NCBI GenBank assembly: GCA_023301665.1
Contig: JALZUL010000131.1
Location: forward strand, 1-10,354
Direction of reading: 5' to 3'
Source of the DNA: Ascidiaceihabitans sp.
GTDB taxonomy: Bacteria; Pseudomonadota; Alphaproteobacteria; Rhodobacterales; Rhodobacteraceae
DNA length: 10,354 bases
The notes under the pieces are model-generated. The model did not search any database and was not told the origin of the DNA. It saw only the letters and a list, made by a program, of their open reading frames with translations. Shown piece by piece: positions 1-7,328 of the stretch (position 1 is its first letter; each line of letters begins with the position of its first letter). The position numbers and the translations under genes are program-made.

Positions 1-321
1 GCGCGTACAAATTACAATCGGATGTATTATTCCGCCGCACAGCAATTGGCGCATCACGCCACGTCTGGTTGCGCGATGAACATCGGTGATTTGATCGGAT
101 CTGGCACAATCTCTGGCCCCGAAAAATCTGAACGCGGCTCCCTGCTAGAACTGTCTTGGGGCGGCAAGGAACCGTTGACTTTGGACACCGGAGAAACCCG
201 AACCTTTATCGAAGACGGCGACACGTTGACCTTGTCGGGGGCTGCAAAAGGCGACGGCTATCAAATTGGTTTCGGGACCTGCACCGCAACGATACTCCCT
301 GCAAAACCATTCCCTGCATAA
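1..321 (+). CDS. fahA: Fumarylacetoacetase, C-terminal part (partial, 5' end outside window)
   Basis: The frame is open from base 1 and ends at TAA 319-321, giving the last 106 residues of the protein. The enzyme hydrolyses fumarylacetoacetate to fumarate and acetoacetate, the last step of tyrosine/homogentisate breakdown in the cytosol. The visible part carries the end of the FAH fold: NRMYYSAAQQLAHH near the start, then GDLIGSGTISGPE, GSLLELSWGG and GDGYQIGFG. These match the conserved C-terminal block of fumarylacetoacetases, including the human enzyme, in order and spacing. An ATG at position 22 lies inside this conserved block and is not the true start. No terminator was seen after the stop. 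The family assignment is firm; the gene symbol follows usual naming. Confidence 0.93.
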   Translation, partial: ARTNYNRMYYSAAQQLAHHATSGCAMNIGDLIGSGTISGPEKSERGSLLELSWGGKEPLTLDTGETRTFIEDGDTLTLSGAAKGDGYQIGFGTCTATILPAKPFPA

Positions 322-504
322 GATACTGGAACAATAGCAAAAGCACTCGCATCCCAAGGGGGTATGGCCGAACGTTCAACGCCGCTGGTGGCCCGAACTC
401 TGGCGTCATGATCGTCAAGACTCTTCAGGGGTAAAACACGATGGGTGCGTTCAGATATCAAACTGCGTTCTAGTTGTACCCATACGCCCAGATTTTGGCA
501 TCGA

Positions 505-1071
505 TCATGCTTTGGTTGGCGTGATAATCCCTGTCTCTGTCACGATCATATCAAGGGATTGATCTGTCACCGCCAACGGCAGTTGATCGGCCTCTTGGCC
601 CGCAAAGGCAAAGCCGATGGCCAATGTTGCGCGTTTGGCTCTGAGCCTCTCCAAGGTGCGATCGTAAAAGCCGCCGCCATAGCCTAACCGCCCGCCTTGT
701 TTGTCAAATGCAACCAATGGGACGATCACAATTTCGGGCTCAAAGAAATCATCGACCTCTGGGATTTGCGCGCCAAAGGGGCCGTCTTTCATTTGCCCAT
801 CCGGTTCCCATCGTGAAAACTTTAACGGCTCGCCCGCAGCCATGATCACAGGCACACCGACGGGGCCATAAGCCGCGGCTTCTGCCATCGCAGACAGAGG
901 GTTAATTTCAGTTCTGATCGGCATGTAACCCGACATTGGCACACCGCGGTATCCGGCCAAAAGCGCCGAAAGATGACTCGCAGCCCCCCCCATTTTAGCG
1001 TCAAACGCCAGCTTACGGCGGGCAAATCCGTCTTTACGGGCTTGGGCCTTTACCGCGTTCAAATCCGTCAT
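505..1071 (-). CDS. ygfA: 5-formyltetrahydrofolate cyclo-ligase
   Basis: This 188-residue cytosolic enzyme converts 5-formyl-THF to 5,10-methenyl-THF using ATP, recycling a storage or inhibitory folate into the one-carbon pool. The signature GGRLGYGGGFYDR lies at residues 126-138, followed by an ERLRAKR basic stretch and a DQSLD motif near 170-174, as in the family; the length is normal. The N-terminal RKLAFDAK helix and the GYMPIRTEINP strand (about 48-58) also fit. The ATG at 1069-1071 overlaps the TGA of the upstream mgtE gene (ATGA at 1068-1071), which supports this start and implies translational coupling. No separate promoter is needed. A link between folate recycling and magnesium import is inferred only from the ATP-Mg dependence of the enzyme. 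Confidence 0.92.
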   Translation of the reverse strand: MTDLNAVKAQARKDGFARRKLAFDAKMGGAASHLSALLAGYRGVPMSGYMPIRTEINPLSAMAEAAAYGPVGVPVIMAAGEPLKFSRWEPDGQMKDGPFGAQIPEVDDFFEPEIVIVPLVAFDKQGGRLGYGGGFYDRTLERLRAKRATLAIGFAFAGQEADQLPLAVTDQSLDMIVTETGIITPTKA

Positions 1072-2471
1072 AATAGCACCAAAGCAGCAAGTCCGAGGAA
1101 GGCAAAGAAGCCGACGATATCTGTCACTGTGGTCACAAATGCGCCCGAGGCAAGTGCTGGGTCAACACCCATCCGATTCAGCAAGACAGGAATGACCGTG
1201 CCTGCCAAACCCGCAACGACCATATTCACCACCATAGCGGCCGCAATCACGTAGCCCAACAAGGGTGAGCCAAACCAGATCAGGCCGACAAAACCCATAA
1301 CAAACGCAAAGATCAGGCCATTGACCAGCCCCACAAGGACTTCGCGTCGGATCACGCGCCAAACATTTGCGCCGGTTAAATCTTTGGTCGCGATCGCGCG
1401 CACCGCGACCGTCAGCGATTGCGTGCCCGCGTTACCGCCCATTGAGGCAACGATCGGCATCAAAACCGCCAGCGCCACGATTTGTGTGATGGCCATTTCA
1501 AACTGTGCGATCACCAAAGACGCCGCGATAGAAGTGACCAGGTTCACTGCAAGCCACGGCATCCGCCGTTTGGTTGTGTCGATCACACGATCCGAAAGCG
1601 AGCCCTCGCCGACACCGGCCAAACGCATGATGTCTTCTTCGTGCTCTTCATCAAGGACAGCCATCGCATCATCAATGGTAATCAAGCCAATCAAACGCCC
1701 TTCCCCATCTACAACCGGTGCCGAGATCAGGTGGTATTGGTTAAACGCATAGGCCACGTCACCCTCGTCCTGATCGACGGGAATAATCTGAAACACCTCC
1801 TCGACGATGGTGTTGAGGGGCACGTCGCGTTTAGAGCGCATGATTTTGCCAAGCGTCACATTGCCAATCGGGTGCAAGCGCGGATCGACCAAAACCATGT
1901 GATAAAACTGATCTGGTAAGGCTTCGGGGTCGGCATTGCGAAGATAATCGATGGCGTCGCCGACGCTCCAATGCTCGGGGGCCATCACCACCTCGCGCTG
2001 CATCAAGCGACCGGCTGAAAACTCGGGGTAGCTGAGGGCCTGCTCTACCGCTGCACGGTCTATATCTTCGAGGGCCTCAAGAATTTCTTCTTGTTGTTGT
2101 TCCCCTAGGTCTTCGACCAGATCGACAACATCGTCGCTATCAAGGTCACGCACCGCTTCAGCCAGCACTTGAGGCGTAAGGACGCCAATCACTTCTTCGC
2201 GGATGCTGTCATCAAGCTCTGACAGAATGTCGCCGTCGAATTCACGGTCATAGAGGCGGATCAGGCGCGAGCGTTCAAACGCGTTGATTTGTTCCAAAAG
2301 GTCAGCAATATCAGCAGCATGAAGCGGTTCCATCAGCTCGCTGAGTTTCGCCTTATCTTCAATATCCACGGCATAGAGTATCGCGCTGACGTTTTTACGG
2401 TCCAGCCGATAGGCGTCATCATCACGTGGCCCGTCTTGCCCTTCGGCGGATATTTTTGTCAGTTCACTCAT
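1068..2471 (-). CDS. mgtE: Magnesium transporter MgtE
   Basis: This is a 467-residue inner-membrane Mg2+ channel/transporter. Order of domains: an acidic, helical MgtE N domain (about 30-155), a pair of CBS domains (about 157-275, with VVMAPEHWSVGDAIDYLR and LISAPVVDGEGRLIGLIT), a connecting helix, then about five membrane helices (305-467). The membrane part carries the family marks MPIVASMGGNAGTQS (338-352) and DPALASGAFVTTVTDIVGFF. Asp451 in TTVTDI corresponds to the pore Asp of characterised MgtE. The frame is open to a GTG at 2519, but the ATG at 2469-2471 gives the usual N-terminus; neither start has a strong Shine-Dalgarno. It is first in a two-gene unit with the folate cyclo-ligase and diverges from guanine deaminase across about 107 bp. 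That leaves no room for a full M-box leader, and none was recognised. Confidence 0.95.
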   Translation of the reverse strand: MSELTKISAEGQDGPRDDDAYRLDRKNVSAILYAVDIEDKAKLSELMEPLHAADIADLLEQINAFERSRLIRLYDREFDGDILSELDDSIREEVIGVLTPQVLAEAVRDLDSDDVVDLVEDLGEQQQEEILEALEDIDRAAVEQALSYPEFSAGRLMQREVVMAPEHWSVGDAIDYLRNADPEALPDQFYHMVLVDPRLHPIGNVTLGKIMRSKRDVPLNTIVEEVFQIIPVDQDEGDVAYAFNQYHLISAPVVDGEGRLIGLITIDDAMAVLDEEHEEDIMRLAGVGEGSLSDRVIDTTKRRMPWLAVNLVTSIAASLVIAQFEMAITQIVALAVLMPIVASMGGNAGTQSLTVAVRAIATKDLTGANVWRVIRREVLVGLVNGLIFAFVMGFVGLIWFGSPLLGYVIAAAMVVNMVVAGLAGTVIPVLLNRMGVDPALASGAFVTTVTDIVGFFAFLGLAALVLL

Positions 2472-2578
2472 ATTGTTCGGACCATAGGCGGGGGCCTTGG
2501 CACTGACAATGGCGCGCACAGGCGAAACTGAAACGAATTGTCATTTACCCCTCACATGGCGATGGCTATGAGTAAATT

Positions 2579-3877
2579 ATGACAGAATTAAAATTACTTT
2601 GCGGTCAGGTTCTGACCTACTCTAGCGACCCATTTGTAACCCAGTGGCAAGACGCTGTGCATATCGAGAGCGCTGGCGCTGTGTTGATTCATGACGGGAT
2701 CATCAAAGCCGTAGGGCCAAGCTCTGATTTACGTGCGGCACATCCTGAGGCAAAGATTGTCGAGTACGGGGATAAACTGATCATCCCCGGCTTTGTGGAT
2801 GCCCATGTGCATTATCCACAGACCGGAATCATCGCCAGTTGGGGCAAACGCCTGATTGATTGGCTCAACACCTATACGTTTCCTGAGGAAATGCGGTTTG
2901 GGGATCCCGCCTATGCACGCGAAATCGCAGGCCGCTACCTTGATCTGACATTGGCCAATGGGACAACAACGGTCTGTTCGTTTGCAACGATCCACCCCGC
3001 AAGTGTTGACGCTCTTTTTGAAGCGGCGGCGGTGCGTGGCCAACGGATTGTAACCGGCAAAACCTGCATGGACCGCAATGCCCCTGAAGGGCTGCGTGAC
3101 ACAGCGCAATCTTCTTATGACGACAGCAAAGCACTGCTTGGCAAATGGCATGGGAAAGGCCGCGCAAGCTACGCGATCACGCCGCGATTTTCACCAACAT
3201 CCAGCATTGAGCAGTTGGAAGCATTGGGCAGTCTGTGGGCTGAGCATCCAGACGTTTTGATGCAAACCCACCTCAGCGAGCAAGTCGACGAGATCGAATG
3301 GGTGAAAGGGTTGTACCCGCAAGCTCGCGACTACTTGGACACATACGAAGCCTATGGGCTATTGGGCGCGCGCGGCCTTTACGGTCATGCCATCCATATG
3401 GAACCCCGTGAGCTCGACCGCTTGGCGGAAGTGGGCGGTGCGGTTGTGCATTGCCCGACCTCCAACACCTTTATCGGGTCCGGCTTGTTTGATTTGGCAA
3501 CTATGAAGGCGCGCGCGATTCCCGTGGGATTGGCAACAGACACAGGCGGCGGCTCATCGTTTTCGATGTTGCGTACCATGGCGGCAGCTTATGAGATCGG
3601 ACAATTGCGTGGAACAGCCGTGCATGCCAGCCAGCTTTTGTGGCTCGCAACCGCAGGCTCTGCCCGCAGCCTCCATCAACACCAACACATCGGGTCCCTA
3701 AAAGTGGGATATGAAGCAGATATTTGTGTGCTTGATCTGGCCTCAACCCCTGCAATTGCGCAACGGACATCTCGTGCATCAGACATCTGGGAGGCCATTT
3801 TCCCAACCATCATGATGGGTGATGATCGGGCAATTTCAGATGTTTGGGTCAACGGCGTACGCATGCAACGCCCTTAA
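2579..3877 (+). CDS. guaD: Guanine deaminase
   Basis: This 432-residue cytosolic amidohydrolase deaminates guanine to xanthine. The metal site is complete: H76 and H78 in GFVDAHVHYPQ, H231 in MQTHLSEQ, H270 in LYGHAIHM and D321 in LATDTGGGSSFSM. The spacing between the last three (39 and 51 residues) is the same as I recall for the human enzyme. E234 is the expected catalytic glutamate. HCPTSNTFIGSG at 291-302 is the family's substrate-pocket loop, and length is normal. The ATG at 2579 has only a weak upstream purine stretch and no clear SD. The gene's TAA shares bases with the stop of the convergent CAP gene (3874-3877). A second purine-type amidohydrolase lies about 0.4 kb downstream on the other strand, suggesting a purine-base salvage or degradation locus. 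Confidence 0.95.
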   Translation: MTELKLLCGQVLTYSSDPFVTQWQDAVHIESAGAVLIHDGIIKAVGPSSDLRAAHPEAKIVEYGDKLIIPGFVDAHVHYPQTGIIASWGKRLIDWLNTYTFPEEMRFGDPAYAREIAGRYLDLTLANGTTTVCSFATIHPASVDALFEAAAVRGQRIVTGKTCMDRNAPEGLRDTAQSSYDDSKALLGKWHGKGRASYAITPRFSPTSSIEQLEALGSLWAEHPDVLMQTHLSEQVDEIEWVKGLYPQARDYLDTYEAYGLLGARGLYGHAIHMEPRELDRLAEVGGAVVHCPTSNTFIGSGLFDLATMKARAIPVGLATDTGGGSSFSMLRTMAAAYEIGQLRGTAVHASQLLWLATAGSARSLHQHQHIGSLKVGYEADICVLDLASTPAIAQRTSRASDIWEAIFPTIMMGDDRAISDVWVNGVRMQRP

Positions 3878-4299
3878 CAGGGCTTTGCGAGCACCATAAC
3901 CCAGTTGTTATCCGCACCGCGTGCCAATCCAAATTCGCGGACCTTTTTGTCGGTCATGTTTTTGTAATGCCCTTTGGAATTGGTCCAAGCTACCATTGCT
4001 TCTTGCAGGCTGGTTTGGCCACGCGCAATATTTTCCGCGATAAAGCACCACTTGTACCCCTGTGCTGATGTCCGGTCGCCAACAGAAGAACCATTCGCAC
4101 CCGTATGGCTAAAGTAACCCTTCGCAGCCATTTCATTGGCATGTCCGGCTGCCGCAGCTTCAAGCACTTTAGAATAGCGGATCGCTTTGCGCCGTTTGTC
4201 TTTGCGCACCTCGTTGATCAATTGCGTAGCTTCCGGGTTGGCCATCACTGGTGCGCCAAAAGACATTGCGATGGTACAGGCGATCAATAGGTTTTTCAT
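3874..4299 (-). CDS. Secreted CAP-domain (SCP/PR1-like) protein
   Basis: A 141-residue protein with an N-terminal signal peptide (MKNLLIACTIAMSFGAPVMA, cleavage likely after VMA at residue 20) followed by one CAP domain. CAP hallmarks are present: H53 in AAGHANEMA, H65 in GYFSHTGANG, E89 in IAENIARG, and AWTNSKGHYKNM with H111. C85 and the final C141 could form a disulfide, which fits export. Bacterial CAP proteins are envelope or extracellular; the biochemical function of this one is unknown. The frame continues upstream, but the ATG at 4297-4299 is preceded by GAGGA (4310-4314) at good spacing and gives the signal peptide, so I chose it. That SD overlaps the end of the amidohydrolase gene, so the two are probably cotranscribed. 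The stop overlaps the guaD stop. Confidence 0.9.
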   Translation of the reverse strand: MKNLLIACTIAMSFGAPVMANPEATQLINEVRKDKRRKAIRYSKVLEAAAAGHANEMAAKGYFSHTGANGSSVGDRTSAQGYKWCFIAENIARGQTSLQEAMVAWTNSKGHYKNMTDKKVREFGLARGADNNWVMVLAKPC

Positions 4300-4312
4300 A
4301 ATTTCACATTCC

Positions 4313-5653
4313 TCAAAGGTTCTCACGAATTTCACGCGCCAACTTGTTTTGTTTGGCAATAACGGTGGACAGATCAATCGTCGTGACATGGCCGTCGCGC
4401 ACAATTTGACGCCCCTCGACAAGCAAATGTTTGACCTTTGTTGGCCCCGCCAACAATAGCGCTGCGGGATCCCACGACCCTGCGCTCTCAATCCCTGTTG
4501 TGTCCCAAATAGCAACATCAGCGCGGCATCCAACTTGCAAGCGACCACATTCTGGTCGTCCCAACACATCGGCTCCGCCGCGGGTTGCGATCTCAAGTGT
4601 TGTACGCGCGCTCATCGCATCCGCACCAAGAGCAACCCGTTGCAGCAACATCGCTTGGCGCGCCTCAGCGATCATATTCCCCACGTCATTACTGGCCGAA
4701 CCATCAACCCCAAGACCCACAGGCACCCTATTGTCGTACATCGCCCGAACAGGCGCGATGCCACTCCCAAGACGGCAATTAGAGCAAGGGCAATGCGCAA
4801 CGCCCGTTTTTGTGCGCGCGAACAATGCAATCTCTTGTTCATCCAGCTTGACGCAGTGCGCGTGCCAAACATCTGACCCCGTCCAGCCAAGATCTTCGGC
4901 GTATTGACCAGGGCGTTTGCCAAATTTTTCAAGGCTATAAGCGATGTCTTCGTCGTTTTCTGCGAGGTGCGTGTGCATCATCACGCCCTTGTCGCGCGCC
5001 AAAATGGCCGCGTCGCGCATCAATTCGGTACTGACCGAGAAAGGGGAACATGGTGCCACGCCGACACGACACATCGAAGCTGGTGACGCATCATGAAACC
5101 CATCAATCACCCGTATGCAATCTTCTAAGATCGCGGCTTCATCTTCGACCAAACTGTCAGGTGGCAGGCCTCCATCACTTTCGCCGATGCTCATGGCACC
5201 GCGGGTCGGTTGAAAACGAATGCCCAATTCAGCCGCGCCGTGAATGGTGTCTTCAAGGCGTGATCCGTTGGGAAACAGATAAAGATGGTCGGAACTTAAC
5301 GTGCAACCTGACAAGGCCAGCTCAGCAAGACCCACTTGCGCGGACGTAAACATATGCTCAGGCGTAAACTTTGCCCAAATCGGATAGAGCGTTTGAAGCC
5401 AGCCAAACAGCAATGCGTCCTGTCCGCCCGGAACTGCGCGGGTCAATGTCTGGTAAAGATGATGATGCGTGTTGACCAATCCGGGGGTCACCACACACCC
5501 TTGCGCATTGATGACCTCTCCCTCGCTAGGCAGGCCCAGCCCGATCTGCGCGATTTGTCCATCACGGATCAAAACATCGGCCCCGTTCAATTCACGGCGC
5601 GCATCATCCATCGTTAGGATCGTATCAGCGTTTTTGATCAGAACCGCTGGCAT
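4313..5653 (-). CDS. 8-oxoguanine deaminase-type amidohydrolase (ATZ/TRZ-like)
   Basis: A 446-residue metal-dependent amidohydrolase of the COG0402 ATZ/TRZ group. Metal and catalytic residues are in place: H63 and H65 in LVNTHHHLYQ, H229 and E232 in MMHTHLAENDED, H266 in WHAHCVKLD and D317 in GLGVDGSASND. The block HCPCSNCRLGSGIAPVRAM (287-305) and APCSPFSVS (200-208) are what I associate with 8-oxoguanine deaminases of the PA0142 type, which convert 8-oxoguanine to urate. The family also contains enzymes annotated as hydroxyatrazine ethylaminohydrolase, so the exact substrate is inferred. The ATG at 5651-5653 overlaps the stop of the upstream hisN-like gene by one base (TAATG) and has AAGGA about 8 bases upstream. 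It is the middle gene of a three-gene unit, facing guanine deaminase. Confidence 0.82.
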   Translation of the reverse strand: MPAVLIKNADTILTMDDARRELNGADVLIRDGQIAQIGLGLPSEGEVINAQGCVVTPGLVNTHHHLYQTLTRAVPGGQDALLFGWLQTLYPIWAKFTPEHMFTSAQVGLAELALSGCTLSSDHLYLFPNGSRLEDTIHGAAELGIRFQPTRGAMSIGESDGGLPPDSLVEDEAAILEDCIRVIDGFHDASPASMCRVGVAPCSPFSVSTELMRDAAILARDKGVMMHTHLAENDEDIAYSLEKFGKRPGQYAEDLGWTGSDVWHAHCVKLDEQEIALFARTKTGVAHCPCSNCRLGSGIAPVRAMYDNRVPVGLGVDGSASNDVGNMIAEARQAMLLQRVALGADAMSARTTLEIATRGGADVLGRPECGRLQVGCRADVAIWDTTGIESAGSWDPAALLLAGPTKVKHLLVEGRQIVRDGHVTTIDLSTVIAKQNKLAREIRENL

Positions 5654-6453
5654 TAAAAATCCTTTAAGATGGCAAGGGCTTGCGCATGGATTTCTGCATT
5701 GGCCGCAGCCAAGGCCCGTCCCCCCTGATGGGCTGGCTCGCCGTTCCAATCCGTCACAATACCGCCTGCGCCATGGATCAAACCGATTGGCCCTTGGATG
5801 TCGTAAGAGTTCAATCCCGCCTCAATCACCAAGTCGATTTGACCTGCAGCCAGTAGAGCATAGGCATAACAATCCATCCCGTATCGCGCCAATTGTGCCT
5901 CTTGGGCGACTGCGTCGAATCCGGCGCGATCTTGTGGCGTCCCGACTTCAGGGAATGTTGTGAAAACAATCGCTTGCGATAAAGGCCGCGCAGCGCGAGT
6001 TGCGATTGCGCCGGTCTGATGCGGCCCCTTGAAATGGGCACCGTTTGGCGTGCCAACAAATCGCTCACCGATGTAGGGCTGGTCGATGATACCGATTTGT
6101 GGACCTGTATCATCACCAACCGCAATCAAAACACCCCAAGTTGGCGTGCCCGAGACGAACCCGCGTGTGCCATCGATCGGATCTAAGACCCATGTCAGGC
6201 CAGTGGTACCCTCTTTCGTGCCAAATTCTTCCCCCAAGATCGCATCATCGGGGCGCATTTCGCCCAATACATCGCGCATCGCTTGTTCTGCCGCTTTGTC
6301 AGCAATCGTGACGGGATCAAAGCCGGTGGTCAGTTTATTTTCAGCCGTTAGATCCTTTGTCCGGAAATACGGGAGAATGGCCTCACGCGCGGCATCTGCC
6401 AATGCATGGGCAACTGCGACAAGGGCATCATGGTCTTTAGGTGTATAAGTCAT
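5653..6453 (-). CDS. hisN: Histidinol-phosphatase HisN-type (inositol monophosphatase family)
   Basis: A 266-residue Mg2+-dependent phosphatase. The family motifs are DPVTIAD at 46-52, GEE at 74-76, WVLDPIDGTRGF at 88-99 and the distal YDI with D218 followed by AGGIVTDWNG. DPIDGTRGF with GTPTWGVLI and GIIDQP is the pattern of HisN-type histidinol-phosphatases (histidine synthesis, L-histidinol phosphate to histidinol) rather than SuhB; another small sugar-phosphate substrate cannot be excluded. The ATG at 6451-6453 fits the family N-terminus. It has no Shine-Dalgarno, because a terminator-like hairpin and T-run (6454-6480) sit directly upstream. The frame extends upstream through this hairpin to an ATG at 6490-6492, but those residues look unlike the family. 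It is first in a unit with the amidohydrolase and CAP genes. Confidence 0.85.
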   Translation of the reverse strand: MTYTPKDHDALVAVAHALADAAREAILPYFRTKDLTAENKLTTGFDPVTIADKAAEQAMRDVLGEMRPDDAILGEEFGTKEGTTGLTWVLDPIDGTRGFVSGTPTWGVLIAVGDDTGPQIGIIDQPYIGERFVGTPNGAHFKGPHQTGAIATRAARPLSQAIVFTTFPEVGTPQDRAGFDAVAQEAQLARYGMDCYAYALLAAGQIDLVIEAGLNSYDIQGPIGLIHGAGGIVTDWNGEPAHQGGRALAAANAEIHAQALAILKDF

Positions 6454-6480
6454 AAAAAAGGGGTGCCATTTCGCACCCCC
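6454..6480 (-). terminator. Intrinsic terminator abutting the hisN start
   Basis: Read on the minus strand, GGGGTGC pairs with GCACCCC (7 bp, 6-base loop, plus coordinates 6460-6466 and 6473-6479), followed at once by six T (6454-6459). It stands about 70 bases after the stop of the XRE regulator gene and is its natural terminator. Its T-run touches the ATG of the hisN-like gene, which is odd for a downstream gene expected to be transcribed. Confidence 0.8.
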
Positions 6481-6546
6481 AATTGCAATCATTGTTGGCC
6501 CCAACGGTTCCGTTCATTGGAAAATCGCGCGAGGCCAAGCCCGTCT

Positions 6547-6921
6547 CTAGGCCACGTCACTCAAAACGCGTGCCAGTTCAAACAAACGACGGCGCTGGTT
6601 TTCTGGGATCGCATAGTAAGAGCGAACCAAATCCATCGCTTCCTTGTCCTTTAGCAAATCAGCAGGCGCTTTGTTCTTGTCATCTGGATCACGCCCTTCG
6701 GCAGCTTCCATTCCGTCAAAGAAATATGAGGTTGGAACCCCTAACACTTCAGCAATATCCCACAGACGAGATGCACTTACACGATTGGCTCCCGTCTCGT
6801 ACTTTTGGATCTGCTGAAACTTGATTCCAACTTTCTCCGCCAATGTTTGTTGGGTCATTCCGATAAGCCAACGCCGTTGGCGCAACTTTTGACCGACATG
6901 GGTGTCAACCTTATGAGGCAT
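6547..6921 (-). CDS. XRE-family transcriptional regulator
   Basis: A 124-residue DNA-binding protein. A single helix-turn-helix of the Cro/CI type covers about residues 12-66, with GMTQQTLAEKVGIKFQQIQKYETG as its core (split here: GMTQQTLAEKVG, then IKFQQIQKYETG) and NRVSASRLWDIAEVL after it. This form is very common in Alphaproteobacteria. The C-terminal part (about 70-124) is charged, with DPDDKNK and an ENQRRRLFELARVL helix, and may mediate dimerisation. The ATG at 6919-6921 has AAGGA (6928-6932) six bases upstream. The gene ends in TAG and is followed by the terminator at 6454-6480. The upstream region holds exact repeats of GCGACAAAATC that could be its own operator. Its targets are unknown. 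Confidence 0.9.
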   Translation of the reverse strand: MPHKVDTHVGQKLRQRRWLIGMTQQTLAEKVGIKFQQIQKYETGANRVSASRLWDIAEVLGVPTSYFFDGMEAAEGRDPDDKNKAPADLLKDKEAMDLVRSYYAIPENQRRRLFELARVLSDVA

Positions 6922-6970
6922 GCCATTTCCTTACCAAATACCGCGTGTGCAGTTTCATCTCAATCATCAC

Positions 6971-7055
6971 GCGACAAAATCTGAGACACTATTAACGACT
7001 TCAAAACAAATTGCGTACATTTGCTTCCTGGCTTTGACAAACATGCGACAAAATC
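6971..7055. promoter_or_regulatory. Candidate operator repeats upstream of the XRE gene
   Basis: The 11-mer GCGACAAAATC occurs exactly at 6971-6981 and 7045-7055, both preceded by CA plus one pyrimidine, 74 bp apart (about seven helical turns). A further GACAAA lies at 7036-7041, eleven bases before the GACAAA of the second copy. The repeats lie 50-135 bp upstream of the XRE start, a normal place for autoregulation. Binding by the XRE protein is inference. Confidence 0.4.
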
Positions 7056-7122
7056 ATTCTAAAATCAACAATTCCCGCCACCATAAGGCGAGTTAACGCC
7101 AATCCTACACATCTTTTGCGTT

Positions 7123-7139
7123 TATTTTCGGGGAAAATA
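7123..7139. repeat. Palindrome TATTTTC-GGG-GAAAATA
   Basis: Seven-base arms with a three-base centre, perfect. The centre is too short for a good RNA hairpin, so a protein-binding site is more likely than a terminator. No adjacent gene start explains it directly. Confidence 0.4.
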
Positions 7140-7153
7140 GAAACCTCATTCCC

Positions 7154-7179
7154 CTTACCGAAAGCCGAATTCCGGTAAG
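7154..7179. repeat. Inverted repeat CTTACCG/CGGTAAG
   Basis: Arms of seven bases at 7154-7160 and 7173-7179 with a 12-base centre, followed on the plus strand by an AT-rich stretch (aaatttaattt). It could be an operator or a weak hairpin. There is no T-run on either strand to support a terminator. Confidence 0.4.
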
Positions 7180-7306
7180 AAATTTAATTTATAGAGGTAT
7201 AACAAGTGGATAAACTACATATTGAAACAAAAGTCACAAAACCTGTGATCAAGAGCTCGCCGCTTCACAAGGCATGTCGTTCATCCACGGACAGGCGAAA
7301 TCTTGC

Positions 7307-7328
7307 TAGGCCCCCCTCCCGAGGCCTA
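7307..7328. other. GC-rich hairpin at the LysR gene end
   Basis: TAGGCC (7307-7312) and GGCCTA (7323-7328) can form a 6-bp stem, and the second arm includes the LysR stop codon. It may help end the LysR transcript, but no T-run follows on the minus strand. On the plus strand the loop is C-rich (CCCCCTCCC), complementary to Shine-Dalgarno sequences. Confidence 0.35.

Larger units (their letters stand above)
6922..7325. other. Long intergenic region between XRE and LysR genes
   Basis: About 400 bp, more AT-rich than its surroundings, with no recognised gene. It should hold the XRE promoter (read leftward) and the 3' end of the LysR transcript. Visible structure: an 11-bp exact direct repeat GCGACAAAATC (6971-6981 and 7045-7055), a palindrome TATTTTC-GGG-GAAAATA (7123-7139), an inverted repeat CTTACCG/CGGTAAG (7154-7160/7173-7179), and a GC-rich hairpin at 7307-7328. 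A GTG at 7206 with AGAGG eight bases upstream opens a 59-codon plus-strand frame ending at TAA 7383-7385, but it runs into the LysR gene and resembles nothing I know. Confidence 0.6.

Noticed and set aside
322..504. Possible insertion-sequence remnant between fahA and the folate cyclo-ligase gene
   Set aside because: Short frames here on both strands resemble no transposase I can name, and I see no terminal inverted repeats or target duplication. Left unannotated.
2472..2578. M-box or other riboswitch before mgtE
   Set aside because: The divergent gap is only about 107 bp and shows no terminator or complex fold; there is not enough room for an M-box.
3874..4596. Longer 240-residue version of the CAP protein
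   Set aside because: The extra 99 residues run antisense-frame through the amidohydrolase gene; the ATG at 4299 has an SD and begins a proper signal peptide.
4313..5749. Longer 478-residue version of the amidohydrolase
   Set aside because: The extension overlaps the hisN-like gene and has low-quality composition; the ATG at 5653 has an SD and the normal family N-terminus.
7034..7062. Plus-strand promoter (TTGACA at 7034-7039)
   Set aside because: The -35 is good, but no acceptable -10 lies 16-18 bases downstream and no supported plus-strand gene follows.
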